Under the pieces are notes generated by a model. That model ran no database searches, was not told the origin of the DNA, and worked only from the letters and a program-made list of their open reading frames with translations. Position numbers and translations under genes: made by a program. Below are positions 15,064-23,526 of a stretch of 64,000 nucleotides of DNA, piece after piece; the stretch's first letter is position 1; each line of letters opens with the position of its first letter. The stretch is from positions 124,001 to 188,000 of the forward strand of contig NZ_MECJ01000031.1 of NCBI RefSeq assembly GCF_014596475.1, read 5' to 3'. This DNA is from Streptomyces sp. CBMA152. GTDB taxonomy: Bacteria; Actinomycetota; Actinomycetes; Streptomycetales; Streptomycetaceae.

Positions 15064-17273
15064 CGGGCGGGCCGCTGGAGTTGACGGTTGGCACCGAAGT
15101 GGAACTGAGCGACGGCCGCTGGACGGTTGAGGGGGTGCGGGCAGGCAGCGGCGAGGCCGTTCTGCGACGGATGGAGGGCGGCGAGGTCCGGAGTTGGCCG
15201 CTGGCCCGGCTCGTGGCCGAGGCCCGGACCGGAGTCGGCGAAGCGTCTGGGGACGGTCAGGCCGCGTCGTTGCTGGACCTGGGCGAGGGACAACTTGAGC
15301 AGCTGCGGCTGCGGGTGGCTCACGCGATGGAGGCGGACTGCGGGTTCCGCAGTGGGGACGCGCGGTGGCCGGAGCCGGGTGAGCCCAGGCCGCCCTACGA
15401 CCCGGCAGTGACGACGAAGGATCAGCGATTCCGTCGCAAGGAGGCCGAGTTGGCCCGGCTGCATCCGCGGGAGGCGAGGCGGCTGGGTCTGGAGCGGATG
15501 AGTGAGCGGACCTTGCGGCGGACGGCCGCCGCTTGGCGGGAAGGGGGCTTGGAAGGGTGTGTTGACGGTCGCTGGCTGCGGCCCTCGCCGGGGCGGCCGT
15601 CGGTGACCGAGCAGATCGCTGAGGCGATCGAGGCAGTTCACCAGGAGTGCCTGCACCGGTCCAAGGTGACGATGCGGACGCGGGAGAAGCTGATCCACCA
15701 GTACGTCCGCGAGGAGTTCGGCGAGGACGTGAAGATCCCGCACTACACGACTCTTTGGCGGGTCTGGCGGGAGTGGTTTGGGCCGGGCGGCACCCGGCCG
15801 CGCTACCAGCGGTCGGCGGCCGCGATGGATCCGGGCGGGTCGTCGCTGGTGATCACACGGCCGGGGCAGGTGGTGGCGCTGGACACGACACCGCTGCCGG
15901 TGCTGCTTCGCAGCCACGGTTTCGGGGACGCGGTGAGTGCCCACCTGACGCTCGCGATGGATGTGTTCTCCAGGTCGTTGGTTGCCTTCCGGCTGACGCT
16001 CGGGGCGGACACGTCGGTGGACGTGGGTCTGCTGCTACGGGACGTGATGATGCCGTTGCCGATGCGGCCGGGCTGGGGCAAGGACATGGCCTGGCCTTAT
16101 CCGGGAGTGCCGGGATCGGTGGTGGCGGAGTTCGCCGGCTACGAGGTGGCAGGGCTGCCGTTCTTCGCTCCGGGCACGGTGACCACCGATCACGGGTCCG
16201 TTTACAAGTCTCACCATCTGGTCGAGGTGGAACGGAAGTTGGGCTGCTGCATCCTGCCGGCCCGGACCATGCGTGCCACCGACAAGGCCGCCTGCGAGCG
16301 GGCCTTCCGCTCGGCACAGACCCTGCTGTTCGAAGCGCTGCCCGGGTTCAGGGGTGTCGACGTGGCCGACCGGGGCGCTGACCCGGAGGGCGACGCGGTG
16401 TTCACGGTGTCCGCGATGGAGCACCTGATCGCCACCTGGATCGTGAAGGTGTGGCAGAACAGGCAGTTGGGCGAGCATGCCCCGCCCTGGGCGCCGGAGG
16501 AACGACACAGCCCGAACACGCTGTTCGCGGCCTCGTTCGCTCAGGGTGGGTTCGGTCTGCGGGTGCCGTCCGCGGATTCGTACTACGGGGTGCTGCCGGC
16601 CAGTTACGTGAAGATCCACCGCAAGCGCGGAGTGAAGATCAAGAACCTTTGGTACGACGGGCCGGAGCTGGACGACTACCGCGGCAAGCGGTCCAACCGG
16701 GGAGGGAAATACGCGGGTCTGTGGCGGATCCGCCGCGATCCGCGGGACCGGCGCGAGGTGTTCTTCGAACACCCGGTCACGCGGCAGTGGCATCCGCTTC
16801 GCTGGAGTGGGCTGCCGCCCGAGGGCGAGGTTCCGGCATTCTCCGACGCCAAGGTCGACGAGTTGACAGCGGAAGCAGTCGCGCGGGGCCTGGCCCCGAA
16901 GGACGACCGGGACTTGCTGCCGGTCCTGCTGGAACTGCTCGAAGAGCACGTCCCGGTCGAGCGGTGGCCGGGACGCCGGGCCAAGAATAATGCGGGCAAG
17001 CGGCGCCGGGCCGCGCTGGCCCGGGAGGAGCAACGCGGACAGGCCGCGGCCTTGGACCGGCACCGTCCCCGGCAGCTGTCCGAGCCCGCGGCCGAGGTCG
17101 TGCCGCTGAAGCGGGACCAGGTCCGCTCGGCCGTCGATTCCGAGCGGATGAGGCGCCGCCAGATGGCAGTTCCCTCGACTCCGCAGCTGCCGGGTCTACT
17201 TGGCAGCGAGTACAGCGAGCGTGATCCGTTCCTGCTGCCGACTGAGGAAGACGCTGAGGAGTCCGATGACTGA
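15060..17273 (+). CDS. tnsB: TnsB/TniA-like DDE transposase
   Basis: A 737-residue transposase starting at GTG 15060, which overlaps the tnsA stop. Residues about 180-245 form the DNA-binding helices before the catalytic core. The DDE residues are visible: D275 in VVALDTTPLP, D377 in TVTTDHGSVY and E413 in ATDKAACERAF. The Mu-type beta-barrel follows (YVKIHRKRGVKIKNLWYDG), then a charged tail likely to contact TnsC. TnsB binds the repeated end boxes and joins 3' ends to target. It is full length and overlaps tnsC by 8 bases (ATGACTGA). Confidence 0.92.
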   Translation: MTGGPLELTVGTEVELSDGRWTVEGVRAGSGEAVLRRMEGGEVRSWPLARLVAEARTGVGEASGDGQAASLLDLGEGQLEQLRLRVAHAMEADCGFRSGDARWPEPGEPRPPYDPAVTTKDQRFRRKEAELARLHPREARRLGLERMSERTLRRTAAAWREGGLEGCVDGRWLRPSPGRPSVTEQIAEAIEAVHQECLHRSKVTMRTREKLIHQYVREEFGEDVKIPHYTTLWRVWREWFGPGGTRPRYQRSAAAMDPGGSSLVITRPGQVVALDTTPLPVLLRSHGFGDAVSAHLTLAMDVFSRSLVAFRLTLGADTSVDVGLLLRDVMMPLPMRPGWGKDMAWPYPGVPGSVVAEFAGYEVAGLPFFAPGTVTTDHGSVYKSHHLVEVERKLGCCILPARTMRATDKAACERAFRSAQTLLFEALPGFRGVDVADRGADPEGDAVFTVSAMEHLIATWIVKVWQNRQLGEHAPPWAPEERHSPNTLFAASFAQGGFGLRVPSADSYYGVLPASYVKIHRKRGVKIKNLWYDGPELDDYRGKRSNRGGKYAGLWRIRRDPRDRREVFFEHPVTRQWHPLRWSGLPPEGEVPAFSDAKVDELTAEAVARGLAPKDDRDLLPVLLELLEEHVPVERWPGRRAKNNAGKRRRAALAREEQRGQAAALDRHRPRQLSEPAAEVVPLKRDQVRSAVDSERMRRRQMAVPSTPQLPGLLGSEYSERDPFLLPTEEDAEESDD

Positions 17274-18768
17274 CCTGGATTCGTCGGGGATCGTGCCGTT
17301 TCTGCGGGAGGGGCCACCGCCGGACCGGACCACGTTCGAGGGCTGGCAGCAGTGGCTCCGCACCCGGGGCACCTTCGTGCCGGCCCCGCGGATGGCCTGG
17401 GAGGAGTACGCGGCGAAGAGCCCGCGCAAGCAGGCTCTTTACGATCTGCATCGCACGGCCACCCACGTGAACCTGGTGCTGCAGCGGACCCCGATGAGCG
17501 ACAACGTGGCCGCGCTGATGAACACGCGGCTTCGCAACAACGCGTTGAACTTCGAGCCCGGCACCCGTGACGGGCTGATGCTCAGCGGCGGCGGCTTCCA
17601 GGGCAAGACCGCCACCGCCTGCGATGTCGCCGCCGAGTTCGAACGGGTATGGCGGACACTTCATCAGGAACTTCTTCCCGCCCCGCTGCCGGGAACCCGT
17701 GACGTCGTCGCGCCGGTCGTCTACTGCAAGACACCGGTGCGAGCGACCCCGAAGGGACTGTGCCAGGCGGTCCTGGACTTCTTCGGTGAACCGCACCCCC
17801 GAACCCTTCACCTGCTGATCCGCAGCGTCCGCGACGCGTTGCAGGCCCACCGCTCGACGGCGCTGATCCTGGACGACATCACGCGGTTGCGCATGCACCG
17901 GGAGAACGACCAGGACACCCTGGACCTGGTCCGCGACCTGATGGACATGAACGTCACGCTCGTCCTGATCGGCGTGAACATTCCCGGATCCGGCCTGCTC
18001 AGGGAGGGGCGGCACGATCCGCGCAGTGGTCAAGTCATCTTCCCCGCCAAGGCCCGCAGGAGTCACAACGACGAGGCGGCTACCCAGACCGAACGGCGCT
18101 TCGACCTGATCAGTCTGGACCCGTTCGACTACAGCACCAGCCAGGGCATCGAAGCCTGGATGGCCCACCTGGCCGGCACCCAGGCCCAACTCCGGTTGCT
18201 GCGGGCGCCGGAGGACATGCTGACCGGCGGAAACATGCCCGAGTACCTGTTCCGCCGCACCAACGGCATCGTCGGTCTGCTCAGGCGTCTGATCGCGGAT
18301 GGATGCGCATACGCGATGAGCACCGGAGCGGAGCGGCTGACACCCGAGACCTTGTCCCAGGTCAACCTCCGGCTCGGCAACTTCCCCGGCCTTGACTTCG
18401 AGGCAGGTGAGATGCCGGATATCCCGGCCGATCCCCTCCTCGAGAACCCCCCCGAAGCCTCCCCGGAAGAAGCCGCGCAACACGGTCTTCGACGACCATG
18501 GCGGTCAGGCCGCCGTGGGAGGGTGAGATGGCCCCGACAGCCTTGCGTCCCATGCTTCGCAGCCTGGACCCCCTTCCCGACGAGGCCCTGTCCGGCTACC
18601 TCCTCCGCCTGTCCCACCGGCTCCGCATCACCCCTGCCACCCTGGTCAAGCGCACGGGCCTGGGCATCGACACGACAGCCGACTCCAAGGTCTACCGGAT
18701 CTCGATGCACTACCTTTTCGCCCTTGAGCCCGAATGCGAGGAACCGTTCGCCCGCGCCACCCGGCTGA
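17266..18768 (+). CDS. tnsC: TnsC/TniB-like AAA+ ATPase, with likely frameshift near its end
   Basis: An AAA+ regulator that links target selection to the transposase. Walker A is SGGGFQGKT (residues about 107-115), Walker B LILDDI (about 200-205), followed by LVLIGVNIPGSG (sensor). As read, the frame stays open to 18768 and overlaps tniQ by 240 bases, which is unlikely. A run of seven C at 18447-18453 lies just before the last family-like residues. Moving forward one base there gives a basic tail (KPPRKKPRNTVFDDHGGQ) and a stop at 18524-18526, two bases before the tniQ start. Either one C is extra (mutation or sequencing error) or frameshifting occurs. True length is probably about 420 residues. 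Confidence 0.85.
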   Translation: MTDLDSSGIVPFLREGPPPDRTTFEGWQQWLRTRGTFVPAPRMAWEEYAAKSPRKQALYDLHRTATHVNLVLQRTPMSDNVAALMNTRLRNNALNFEPGTRDGLMLSGGGFQGKTATACDVAAEFERVWRTLHQELLPAPLPGTRDVVAPVVYCKTPVRATPKGLCQAVLDFFGEPHPRTLHLLIRSVRDALQAHRSTALILDDITRLRMHRENDQDTLDLVRDLMDMNVTLVLIGVNIPGSGLLREGRHDPRSGQVIFPAKARRSHNDEAATQTERRFDLISLDPFDYSTSQGIEAWMAHLAGTQAQLRLLRAPEDMLTGGNMPEYLFRRTNGIVGLLRRLIADGCAYAMSTGAERLTPETLSQVNLRLGNFPGLDFEAGEMPDIPADPLLENPPEASPEEAAQHGLRRPWRSGRRGRVRWPRQPCVPCFAAWTPFPTRPCPATSSACPTGSASPLPPWSSARAWASTRQPTPRSTGSRCTTFSPLSPNARNRSPAPPG

Positions 18769-19814
18769 GCCCGGCCGAAGTCCAGGGCCTCCTGCTGGCC
18801 CCGCTCGGCCGCCGCTACGGCCCGTTGAACCCGCGATTCTTGAAGTCCGCCGAGCCGTCACGAGTGATCCGCAACAACTCGTGGGTGCTGAGTGAGAAGG
18901 TCCGGTACTGCCCGCAGTGCCTGGCTGGGGACGGCAGCGAGATCGAGGCACTGCACGGTGGGGCCTGGCGGAGGCTCTGGCGGCTTCCTGTCACCTTTGC
19001 CTGCGTCCGTCACCGGCAGCTGCTTCGCGATCGCTGCCCTGACTGCGGCGGACTCGTCCACGCCGGCGACGCGAAGAGCATGCTCGCGCGGCTGAACGAC
19101 GACGCCCTCCACCCCACGCAGTGCCGGTCCACCCCCTCATCCACAGCCAAGGACCGCAGCGTTCGCCCTGCCTGCGGCGCGGACCTCACCGCCGCTGAGG
19201 GAGGAGAACTCCGGTCGCTGTCGCCGCAGACCCGCCGGACCATCTACACCACCCAGGAGCGATTGACGTCCCTCCTGGCCGACGACGGCCCCGAACAGAT
19301 CGGCAGCGTCGGCTGGGCCGTTCCCGTGGCGCAGTACTTCATGGACCTGAAGGCTGTCACCTCGCTGATCTTCATGACCTGGCCCGAAGCCCGGCCACAC
19401 GCGGCCACCCCGACACTCGCCCAAGCACTGGACGCCGAAGCCCAGCGGCGTCATGAGGACTTCGCACAACAACGAGCGGCCGGGAAAAGGGGCCCTGCGG
19501 CACGGGCCTATGTCGTCCCGTCGGCCGACCCGCTGGCCGCCGCTGCCGTGTTCGAGATGGCCGACCGTTTCCTCCGATCCTCGGACGAAAACGCCGCATC
19601 AGCCCTGCTCGGACCGCTGGCAGAAGAGGCGAGATACGCCCATCAGCCGGTCAGCTACACCATCCGTCGGGCCCAGGGCACATCGATCCCCCTCCAGATC
19701 GTCCTCCTCACTCACCGACGAAATGCCCGATCGGGAGAGAACGTCACCACCCTCATCGAACGCAATGAGGGCCTGGCCCGTTGGCCAACCAGTCAGAACA
19801 GACTGGCCAAGTGA
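18528..19814 (+). CDS. tniQ: TniQ-family target-selection protein
   Basis: A 428-residue TniQ/TnsD-type protein. The N-terminus has the family pattern SLDPLPDEALSGYLLRLSHR. A zinc-finger portion follows with YCPQCLAGDG and then DRCPDCGG, after which the C-terminal half is helical. TniQ proteins recognise the target (attachment site or a guide complex) and recruit TnsC. ATG 18528 is chosen over 18498 because GGGAGGG lies just upstream and the family match starts here. With no Cas genes nearby, direct DNA recognition is the simplest view. Confidence 0.85.
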   Translation: MAPTALRPMLRSLDPLPDEALSGYLLRLSHRLRITPATLVKRTGLGIDTTADSKVYRISMHYLFALEPECEEPFARATRLSPAEVQGLLLAPLGRRYGPLNPRFLKSAEPSRVIRNNSWVLSEKVRYCPQCLAGDGSEIEALHGGAWRRLWRLPVTFACVRHRQLLRDRCPDCGGLVHAGDAKSMLARLNDDALHPTQCRSTPSSTAKDRSVRPACGADLTAAEGGELRSLSPQTRRTIYTTQERLTSLLADDGPEQIGSVGWAVPVAQYFMDLKAVTSLIFMTWPEARPHAATPTLAQALDAEAQRRHEDFAQQRAAGKRGPAARAYVVPSADPLAAAAVFEMADRFLRSSDENAASALLGPLAEEARYAHQPVSYTIRRAQGTSIPLQIVLLTHRRNARSGENVTTLIERNEGLARWPTSQNRLAK

Positions 19815-19844
19815 CATGAAAATTCTGGCCATCAACCCTGCAAG

Positions 19845-19870
19845 GTGGCCATCTACGGAGCACAGGCACA
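19845..19870 (-). repeat. right terminal inverted repeat of the Tn7-like element
   Basis: Reverse complement of the left end; the plus strand reads GTGGCCATCTACGGAGCACA and ends GGCACA at 19870. The inner boxes CTGGCCATC and CTGGCCAAG lie in the preceding 50 bases. Confidence 0.7.
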
Positions 19871-19903
19871 CACACTGACACTCTCGTGCCGTCCGACAGT
19901 TCT

Positions 19904-19951
19904 GGTCGCGGCTCTAGTCGCGCTCCGGGTCGCAGTTCTGGTCGCCTCGGG
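19904..19951 (+). repeat. four 12-base tandem units just outside the Tn7-like element
   Basis: The units start GGTCGC, AGTCGC, GGTCGC and GGTCGC at exact 12-base spacing (19904, 19916, 19928, 19940). In one plus-strand frame they encode a hydrophobic stretch (VLVAALVALRVAVLVASGAA), which may be the relic of a membrane segment. No complete gene is seen in 19871-20173. Confidence 0.45.
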
Positions 19952-20173
19952 GGCTGCCGTTCGAGGGCTGCGGCATGTGGCCTGAGCAGGGAGACAAGGG
20001 GTCCGCGCGACACCGGTTTCGGCGCCGACTACTTCACTGGGGACTCCTTTGACGGTCCCGGTCTTCCTTGGGCAGCGAGTGGTCCGTGCAAATGCTGCGC
20101 GGCTCGGCGTGCTCCTGGCCGTCGGACTGTAGTTGCCCCGTATCTGCTGGGTGTGATGATCGTTAAAGGAGCT

Positions 20174-20410
20174 ATGGGCGTACGTACTCTTACCCGGGCC
20201 GTCGTCGTCATCCTTGCGCTGGCGGGAGCGAGCCAGACATCTGCCGCCTGGGCAGATGGTCCTGTGCCCGACCATGGAACGGCGGTGCTGGGGCAGTGTC
20301 AGTCGGTTGATCGGGAAGGCACCCCTGGGCTGCTTGGCAGCCTCGGGCTTGGCTCCGAGAATCCCTTGTCTTCCGTGACCTGCTATCCCGCCGCGATTGC
20401 CTCTCATTGA
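20174..20410 (+). CDS. small secreted protein
   Basis: A 78-residue protein with a signal peptide (MGVRTLTRAVVVILALAGAS, cleavage near SAAWA) and a roughly 50-residue mature part containing two Cys (GQCQSVD and SVTCYP). AAAGGAG lies 5 bases before ATG 20174; longer open-frame extensions upstream have no such site. Small two-Cys exported peptides are frequent in Streptomyces and often unassigned; chaplin-like spacing was considered but the sequence does not match. Confidence 0.65.
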   Translation: MGVRTLTRAVVVILALAGASQTSAAWADGPVPDHGTAVLGQCQSVDREGTPGLLGSLGLGSENPLSSVTCYPAAIASH

Positions 20411-20740
20411 CATCCGTAACCGTGCAGTTCGATGGCCAGCCACCCGTCAGGGCAGCTGGCCATCAAGGCACGTAGCGGCAGAAGTCAGCTGGCCTTCGCT
20501 GACTCCTCAGAAGCCGTCCCGCTTCTCCTTGATCGATGACGCGCTGTGTTGGTGATGCTGAGGACGATGCGCGATGAACGACCGCCGTGGGCGCTATCTG
20601 ACTGCGCCTCCCAAGGGGGCGGAAGTGGGCGGGATTTCGTGGCGAGTTGATTGATCATGGGCATAATTGGCATTGTTGCGGTCGTTTCTGGTGATCTGTT
20701 GGGGTTGGCTCGGACGTACTCGAAAGCCGAGGGATTCTAG
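20411..20740. other. intergenic stretch, no supported gene
   Basis: This region between the small secreted gene and the next fragment is lower in G+C than its surroundings in places (around 20640-20720) and holds no frame with convincing coding character. It may contain an old insertion-sequence edge. Confidence 0.35.
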
Positions 20741-20941
20741 GTCTCGGAGGACCGGGCGGTCTGGGTCGCGTACGAACGGGCCATTTTCTCCGCGCAGTTG
20801 CACCGGAACGCCAACGTGATCGAGCAGGTCCTCGCCCCGCACGCCCGCCGCCAACCGGCGGACGAGTGGGTGCGCCTGGCTCTGGACCAGCTTGGAGGAG
20901 CCAAGGCCACCTTCGAGGTCCTCACCCGCATGGAACGCTAG
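20741..20941 (+). pseudogene. C-terminal gene fragment beside IS5-type element
   Basis: A frame of 66 codons with strong codon bias (DRAVWVAYERAIFSAQLHRN, then LALDQLGGAKATFEVLTRME) that begins directly after an in-frame TAG and has no start codon at its head. It is helical and resembles the end of a larger cytoplasmic protein. It ends 16 bases before the IS5-type transposase, which suggests a truncated neighbour. Unrecognised. Confidence 0.4.
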
Positions 20942-20956
20942 GAACAGGGTGCTGAC

Positions 20957-21271
20957 GTGCGTGAACGCCGCTACCCCTCGGACACCACAGAGGCAGAATG
21001 GGCTCTGATCGCCTTGCTGCTGCCGCCACCGGCAGCGAGCCTGCCGACCGGCGGGCGCCCCGAGGTCTACGACCGTCGCAACATCGTCGACGGCATCCGG
21101 TACGTCAACCGGACAGGCTGCCAGTGGCGTGCGGTCCCCGCCGACTTCCCGCCCTGGCGGACCGTGTTCCGCTGGTTCAGCAAGTGGCAGGCCACCGGGG
21201 TCACCGCCCGGATCTGCGCTGAACTGCACCGGCAGGTGCGGCTGCAGGAGGGCAGAACCCGCGGTCGGTGA
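20957..21271 (+). CDS. IS5-family (IS427-type) transposase, first part
   Basis: A 104-residue N-terminal half: RRYPSDTTEAEWALIALLLP and then NIVDGIRYVNRTGCQWRAVP, PPWRTVFRWFSKWQ, the DUF4096-type domain of IS5/IS427 transposases. The stop at 21271 overlaps the start of the second part by GTGA. In this group the two halves form one protein through frameshifting or are split by mutation. With its partner the element is nearly complete, but its terminal repeats were not identified. Confidence 0.8.
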   Translation: MRERRYPSDTTEAEWALIALLLPPPAASLPTGGRPEVYDRRNIVDGIRYVNRTGCQWRAVPADFPPWRTVFRWFSKWQATGVTARICAELHRQVRLQEGRTRGR

Positions 21272-21858
21272 CCGTGGTCGTCGACTCCCAGACCGTCAAG
21301 GCCGGCGCCGCCGTCTCCAGGGCGACGACTGGCTATGACGCGGGGAAGAAGACGACGGGCCGCAAGAGGCACCTCGCGGTGGACACGCGCGGGCTGCCGG
21401 TGATGATGATGGTCACCCCGGCCAGCGTCCATGACGCGCACGCCGCCCGCGACTTGCTCTTCCGTCTACGCCTCACCCATCCCGAGATCACCCTCGTCTG
21501 GGCCGACTCCGCCTACGGCGGCGAACTCGTCACCTGGGCGAAAGACCGCCTGCACCTCACCCTGAAAACCGTCAACCAGCCCAGGACAAAGGGCTTTGTC
21601 CTGATGCCGAAGAGGTGGGTGGTGGAGCGGCGCATTTCGTGGCTGATGGGATCTCGGCGCAACTGCCGCGACTACGAAAAATTGCCGTCGCACGCCGAAG
21701 CGCATCTGGCGTGGACCGTGATGGCCCTGATGACCCGCAGACTGACCAAACCCGTGGCCGACTGGCGTGAACCCCGGCCCCCGCCGCCCCCGCAGCCCGG
21801 GCCGCTGCGGATCAGGCTGCATCCCTGGACTGTCCGCCTCGCCCCCACGCCACCGTGA
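21268..21858 (+). CDS. IS5-family (IS427-type) transposase, catalytic part
   Basis: Starts at GTG 21268 with TVVVDSQTVKAGAAV, carrying the first catalytic Asp of the DDE fold. GYDAGKKTTGRKRHLAVDT, WADSAYGG (second Asp) and VVERRISWLMGSRRNCRDYE (Glu) follow. A Pro-rich tail lies after the conserved LTKPVADWREP and may come from flanking DNA. All three acidic residues are present. Activity would require fusion with the first part by frameshifting. Confidence 0.8.
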   Translation: MTVVVDSQTVKAGAAVSRATTGYDAGKKTTGRKRHLAVDTRGLPVMMMVTPASVHDAHAARDLLFRLRLTHPEITLVWADSAYGGELVTWAKDRLHLTLKTVNQPRTKGFVLMPKRWVVERRISWLMGSRRNCRDYEKLPSHAEAHLAWTVMALMTRRLTKPVADWREPRPPPPPQPGPLRIRLHPWTVRLAPTPP

Positions 21859-21918
21859 GGGTTGTCCCGCCAGTCCCATCCTCGGCCTTCAGCTCTTGGA
21901 GGGCAGCGGGCCGGTTTC

Positions 21919-22743
21919 CTACCGTCCTGGTTGGCGCTGCTTGCGGAAGGTGTGGTCGGGGGCTGGCAGTGCCGGTGAGGATGTGGGTGTGGGTGTGGGT
22001 GTGGATGCGGGGAGTCCGCCGGTGGCCAGGACGTGCTGGGCGACGGTGGTGAGCAGGGTGCTGTGCCGGCGGGCGTGACGGCGCATGGCGTCGAAGGCGT
22101 TGTTGGGGGAGATGGCGCGTTGGGCGGCCAGGTAGCCCTTGGCCTGTTCGATGACGATGCGGCTCTGCAGGGCGGTATGGAGCTGCGCGTTGACGGTGCC
22201 GACGTGCTGGACAGTGCGGGCGTGGAGCAGACCGATGGTGGCGGCGTCGGCGAATGCCTGCGCCAGGACCAGATCCGCCGCCCGCAGAGGGCTACCGTCG
22301 GCGGACAGCAGCAGCAGACTGCCGATCGTCTCCTCGCGCAGCCGCATCGGGACCGCGAAGGCGGAGGCGTAGTCGATGTCGGACGCCTGGCTCGCGAAGT
22401 GGGACCAGGCACCGGGTGCATCGGCCAGAGCGGCGCACATCACGGGAGCGGCAGTGCGGTAGGCGTCCAGGGCGGGACCCTCGTGCAACGCCAGATCCAC
22501 CATCCGCGACAGGGCGGGGTGCGGGTCGCACGGTGCCGGGCTGTGCAGGTACTGCGGATCGGGATAGGCCAGCAACACCACCGCATCGGCCGCGAAGAGG
22601 TCGTGGCAGCGCACGGTCAGCTGCTGCAGAAAGTCGATCACATCAAAGTCGTTGACCAGGGTGTCGGCGAGTTCCACGAACGTCTGGGCAATCTTCTCTT
22701 CCCTCGTCATGTCCTCATCTCCTGCAACGGGATCAGGTTTCAT
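21919..22743 (-). CDS. GAF-ANTAR regulator, second of a coupled pair
   Basis: A 274-residue cytoplasmic protein. A GAF sensor spans about residues 40-170 (LQQLTVRCHDLFAADAVVLL, AFAVPMRLREETIGSLLLL) and an ANTAR RNA-binding helix bundle lies near 200-250 (LQSRIVIEQAKGYLAAQRAI, AFDAMRRHARRH). ANTAR proteins act by antitermination on paired hairpins in target RNAs. ATG 22743 overlaps the stop of the upstream GAF-ANTAR gene (ATGA); an alternative ATG at 22710 has an excellent AGGAG site and is equally plausible. The C-terminal tail contains a Thr-Pro repeat (STPTPTPTSSP). Ligand unknown. Confidence 0.85.
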   Translation of the reverse strand: MKPDPVAGDEDMTREEKIAQTFVELADTLVNDFDVIDFLQQLTVRCHDLFAADAVVLLAYPDPQYLHSPAPCDPHPALSRMVDLALHEGPALDAYRTAAPVMCAALADAPGAWSHFASQASDIDYASAFAVPMRLREETIGSLLLLSADGSPLRAADLVLAQAFADAATIGLLHARTVQHVGTVNAQLHTALQSRIVIEQAKGYLAAQRAISPNNAFDAMRRHARRHSTLLTTVAQHVLATGGLPASTPTPTPTSSPALPAPDHTFRKQRQPGR

Positions 22744-23396
22744 GCGGGCAGCTCCCGCAGGATGCCGCGCGCGGTCTCGCTCAGACTGTGCCCCGAGGAG
22801 AACGCCTGCGCCCGCAGCCGCACCAACGCCTCCTCCATACCCACCCCGAGCCGGCAGCTCAGCGCCCCCGTCGCCTGGTGCACCTCGGCCCGGTACAGCT
22901 CGATCACGCCCGGCCCGTCCGTACCCATCGACAGACCCGGCTGCCAGGCCAGCAGCCACCCGGCCAACGCGTCGGCCACCCGCAGCCCGTCCACCGCCTG
23001 CTGCGGTGTCAGCCTCCCCGGCTCCGACCGGTACCCCGTCAACGTCCCCAGCGTGGCCGCCCCGGAGCGTACCGGCCACACGAACAACGCCCGAACTCCC
23101 AAGTCCCTGGCCTCGGCGGCGAACTGCGGCCACCGCCCGACCGCAGCCAGGTCCGCGGCCTGAAACGGCACCTCACCGAAGTCAGCCGCCACTCCCGGGC
23201 CCTGCCCCAGAGTGAACTGCACATCCTCCAGCCGGGCACTCAGATCATCGCTGAACCACACCAACTCCGACCCGAACCGCATCGAAACCGCGATCCCCCC
23301 AAGCCCCAGAACCCGAGCACAACGCCCCGCCCACACACGATGCTGCTCCCCGCCGACAGCCTCTCCCAGAGCCTCCAGCACTGCCTGCACACCCAT
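22740..23396 (-). CDS. GAF-ANTAR regulator, first of a coupled pair
   Basis: A 218-residue protein with a GAF-like sensor (ARVLGLGGIAVSMRFGSELV, DVQFTLGQGPGVAADFGEVP) and a C-terminal ANTAR motif (EVHQATGALSCRLGVGMEEA, LVRLRAQAFSSGHSLSETAR). ATG 23396 is chosen because family members begin about here; the frame opens to 23438. FTLGQGPG is a typical GAF turn in Streptomyces proteins of this class. It is translated ahead of the second GAF-ANTAR gene with ATGA overlap, so the two are likely made together and may dimerise. Confidence 0.85.
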   Translation of the reverse strand: MGVQAVLEALGEAVGGEQHRVWAGRCARVLGLGGIAVSMRFGSELVWFSDDLSARLEDVQFTLGQGPGVAADFGEVPFQAADLAAVGRWPQFAAEARDLGVRALFVWPVRSGAATLGTLTGYRSEPGRLTPQQAVDGLRVADALAGWLLAWQPGLSMGTDGPGVIELYRAEVHQATGALSCRLGVGMEEALVRLRAQAFSSGHSLSETARGILRELPA

Positions 23397-23526
23397 CCAC
23401 CCCACCACCCTGTGCGCCTTTTGACACCACCGGACCACTCACCAGAGCGCCCGTGCCGTACTGGGTACGCTACTGCCCACCCCATCACCACGGCGCGGAC
23501 TCCAGGTAAAACCCGACTACGAGACG

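Larger units (their letters stand above)
14071..19870 (+). mobile_element. Tn7-like transposon without cargo (TnsA-TnsB-TnsC-TniQ)
   Basis: Both ends carry TGTGxCxxTGCxCCGTAGATGGCCA in inverted orientation, beginning TGT and ending ACA as in Tn7 relatives. Repeated TTGGCCA/CTGGCCA boxes lie inside each end (for example 14106-14112, 19781-19787 and 19803-19809) and look like transposase binding sites. The four overlapping genes fill the element; no cargo, no Cas genes and no CRISPR are present. I could not identify a 5-base target duplication (CTACT on the left, CACAC on the right). Confidence 0.75.

Noticed and set aside
14071..19870. Possible CRISPR-associated transposon
   Set aside because: TniQ and TnsABC are present, but there are no Cas genes, no repeat-spacer array and no spare space for them inside the element.
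14066..19875. 5-base target-site duplication of the Tn7-like element
   Set aside because: The flanks read CTACT and CACAC; shifting the end by a few bases does not give a match, so no duplication is claimed.
20957..21858. Treating the IS5-type transposase as a simple pseudogene
   Set aside because: Both halves carry all motifs and overlap by GTGA, as in IS5 relatives that use frameshifting, so they are listed as two coding parts rather than as decay.
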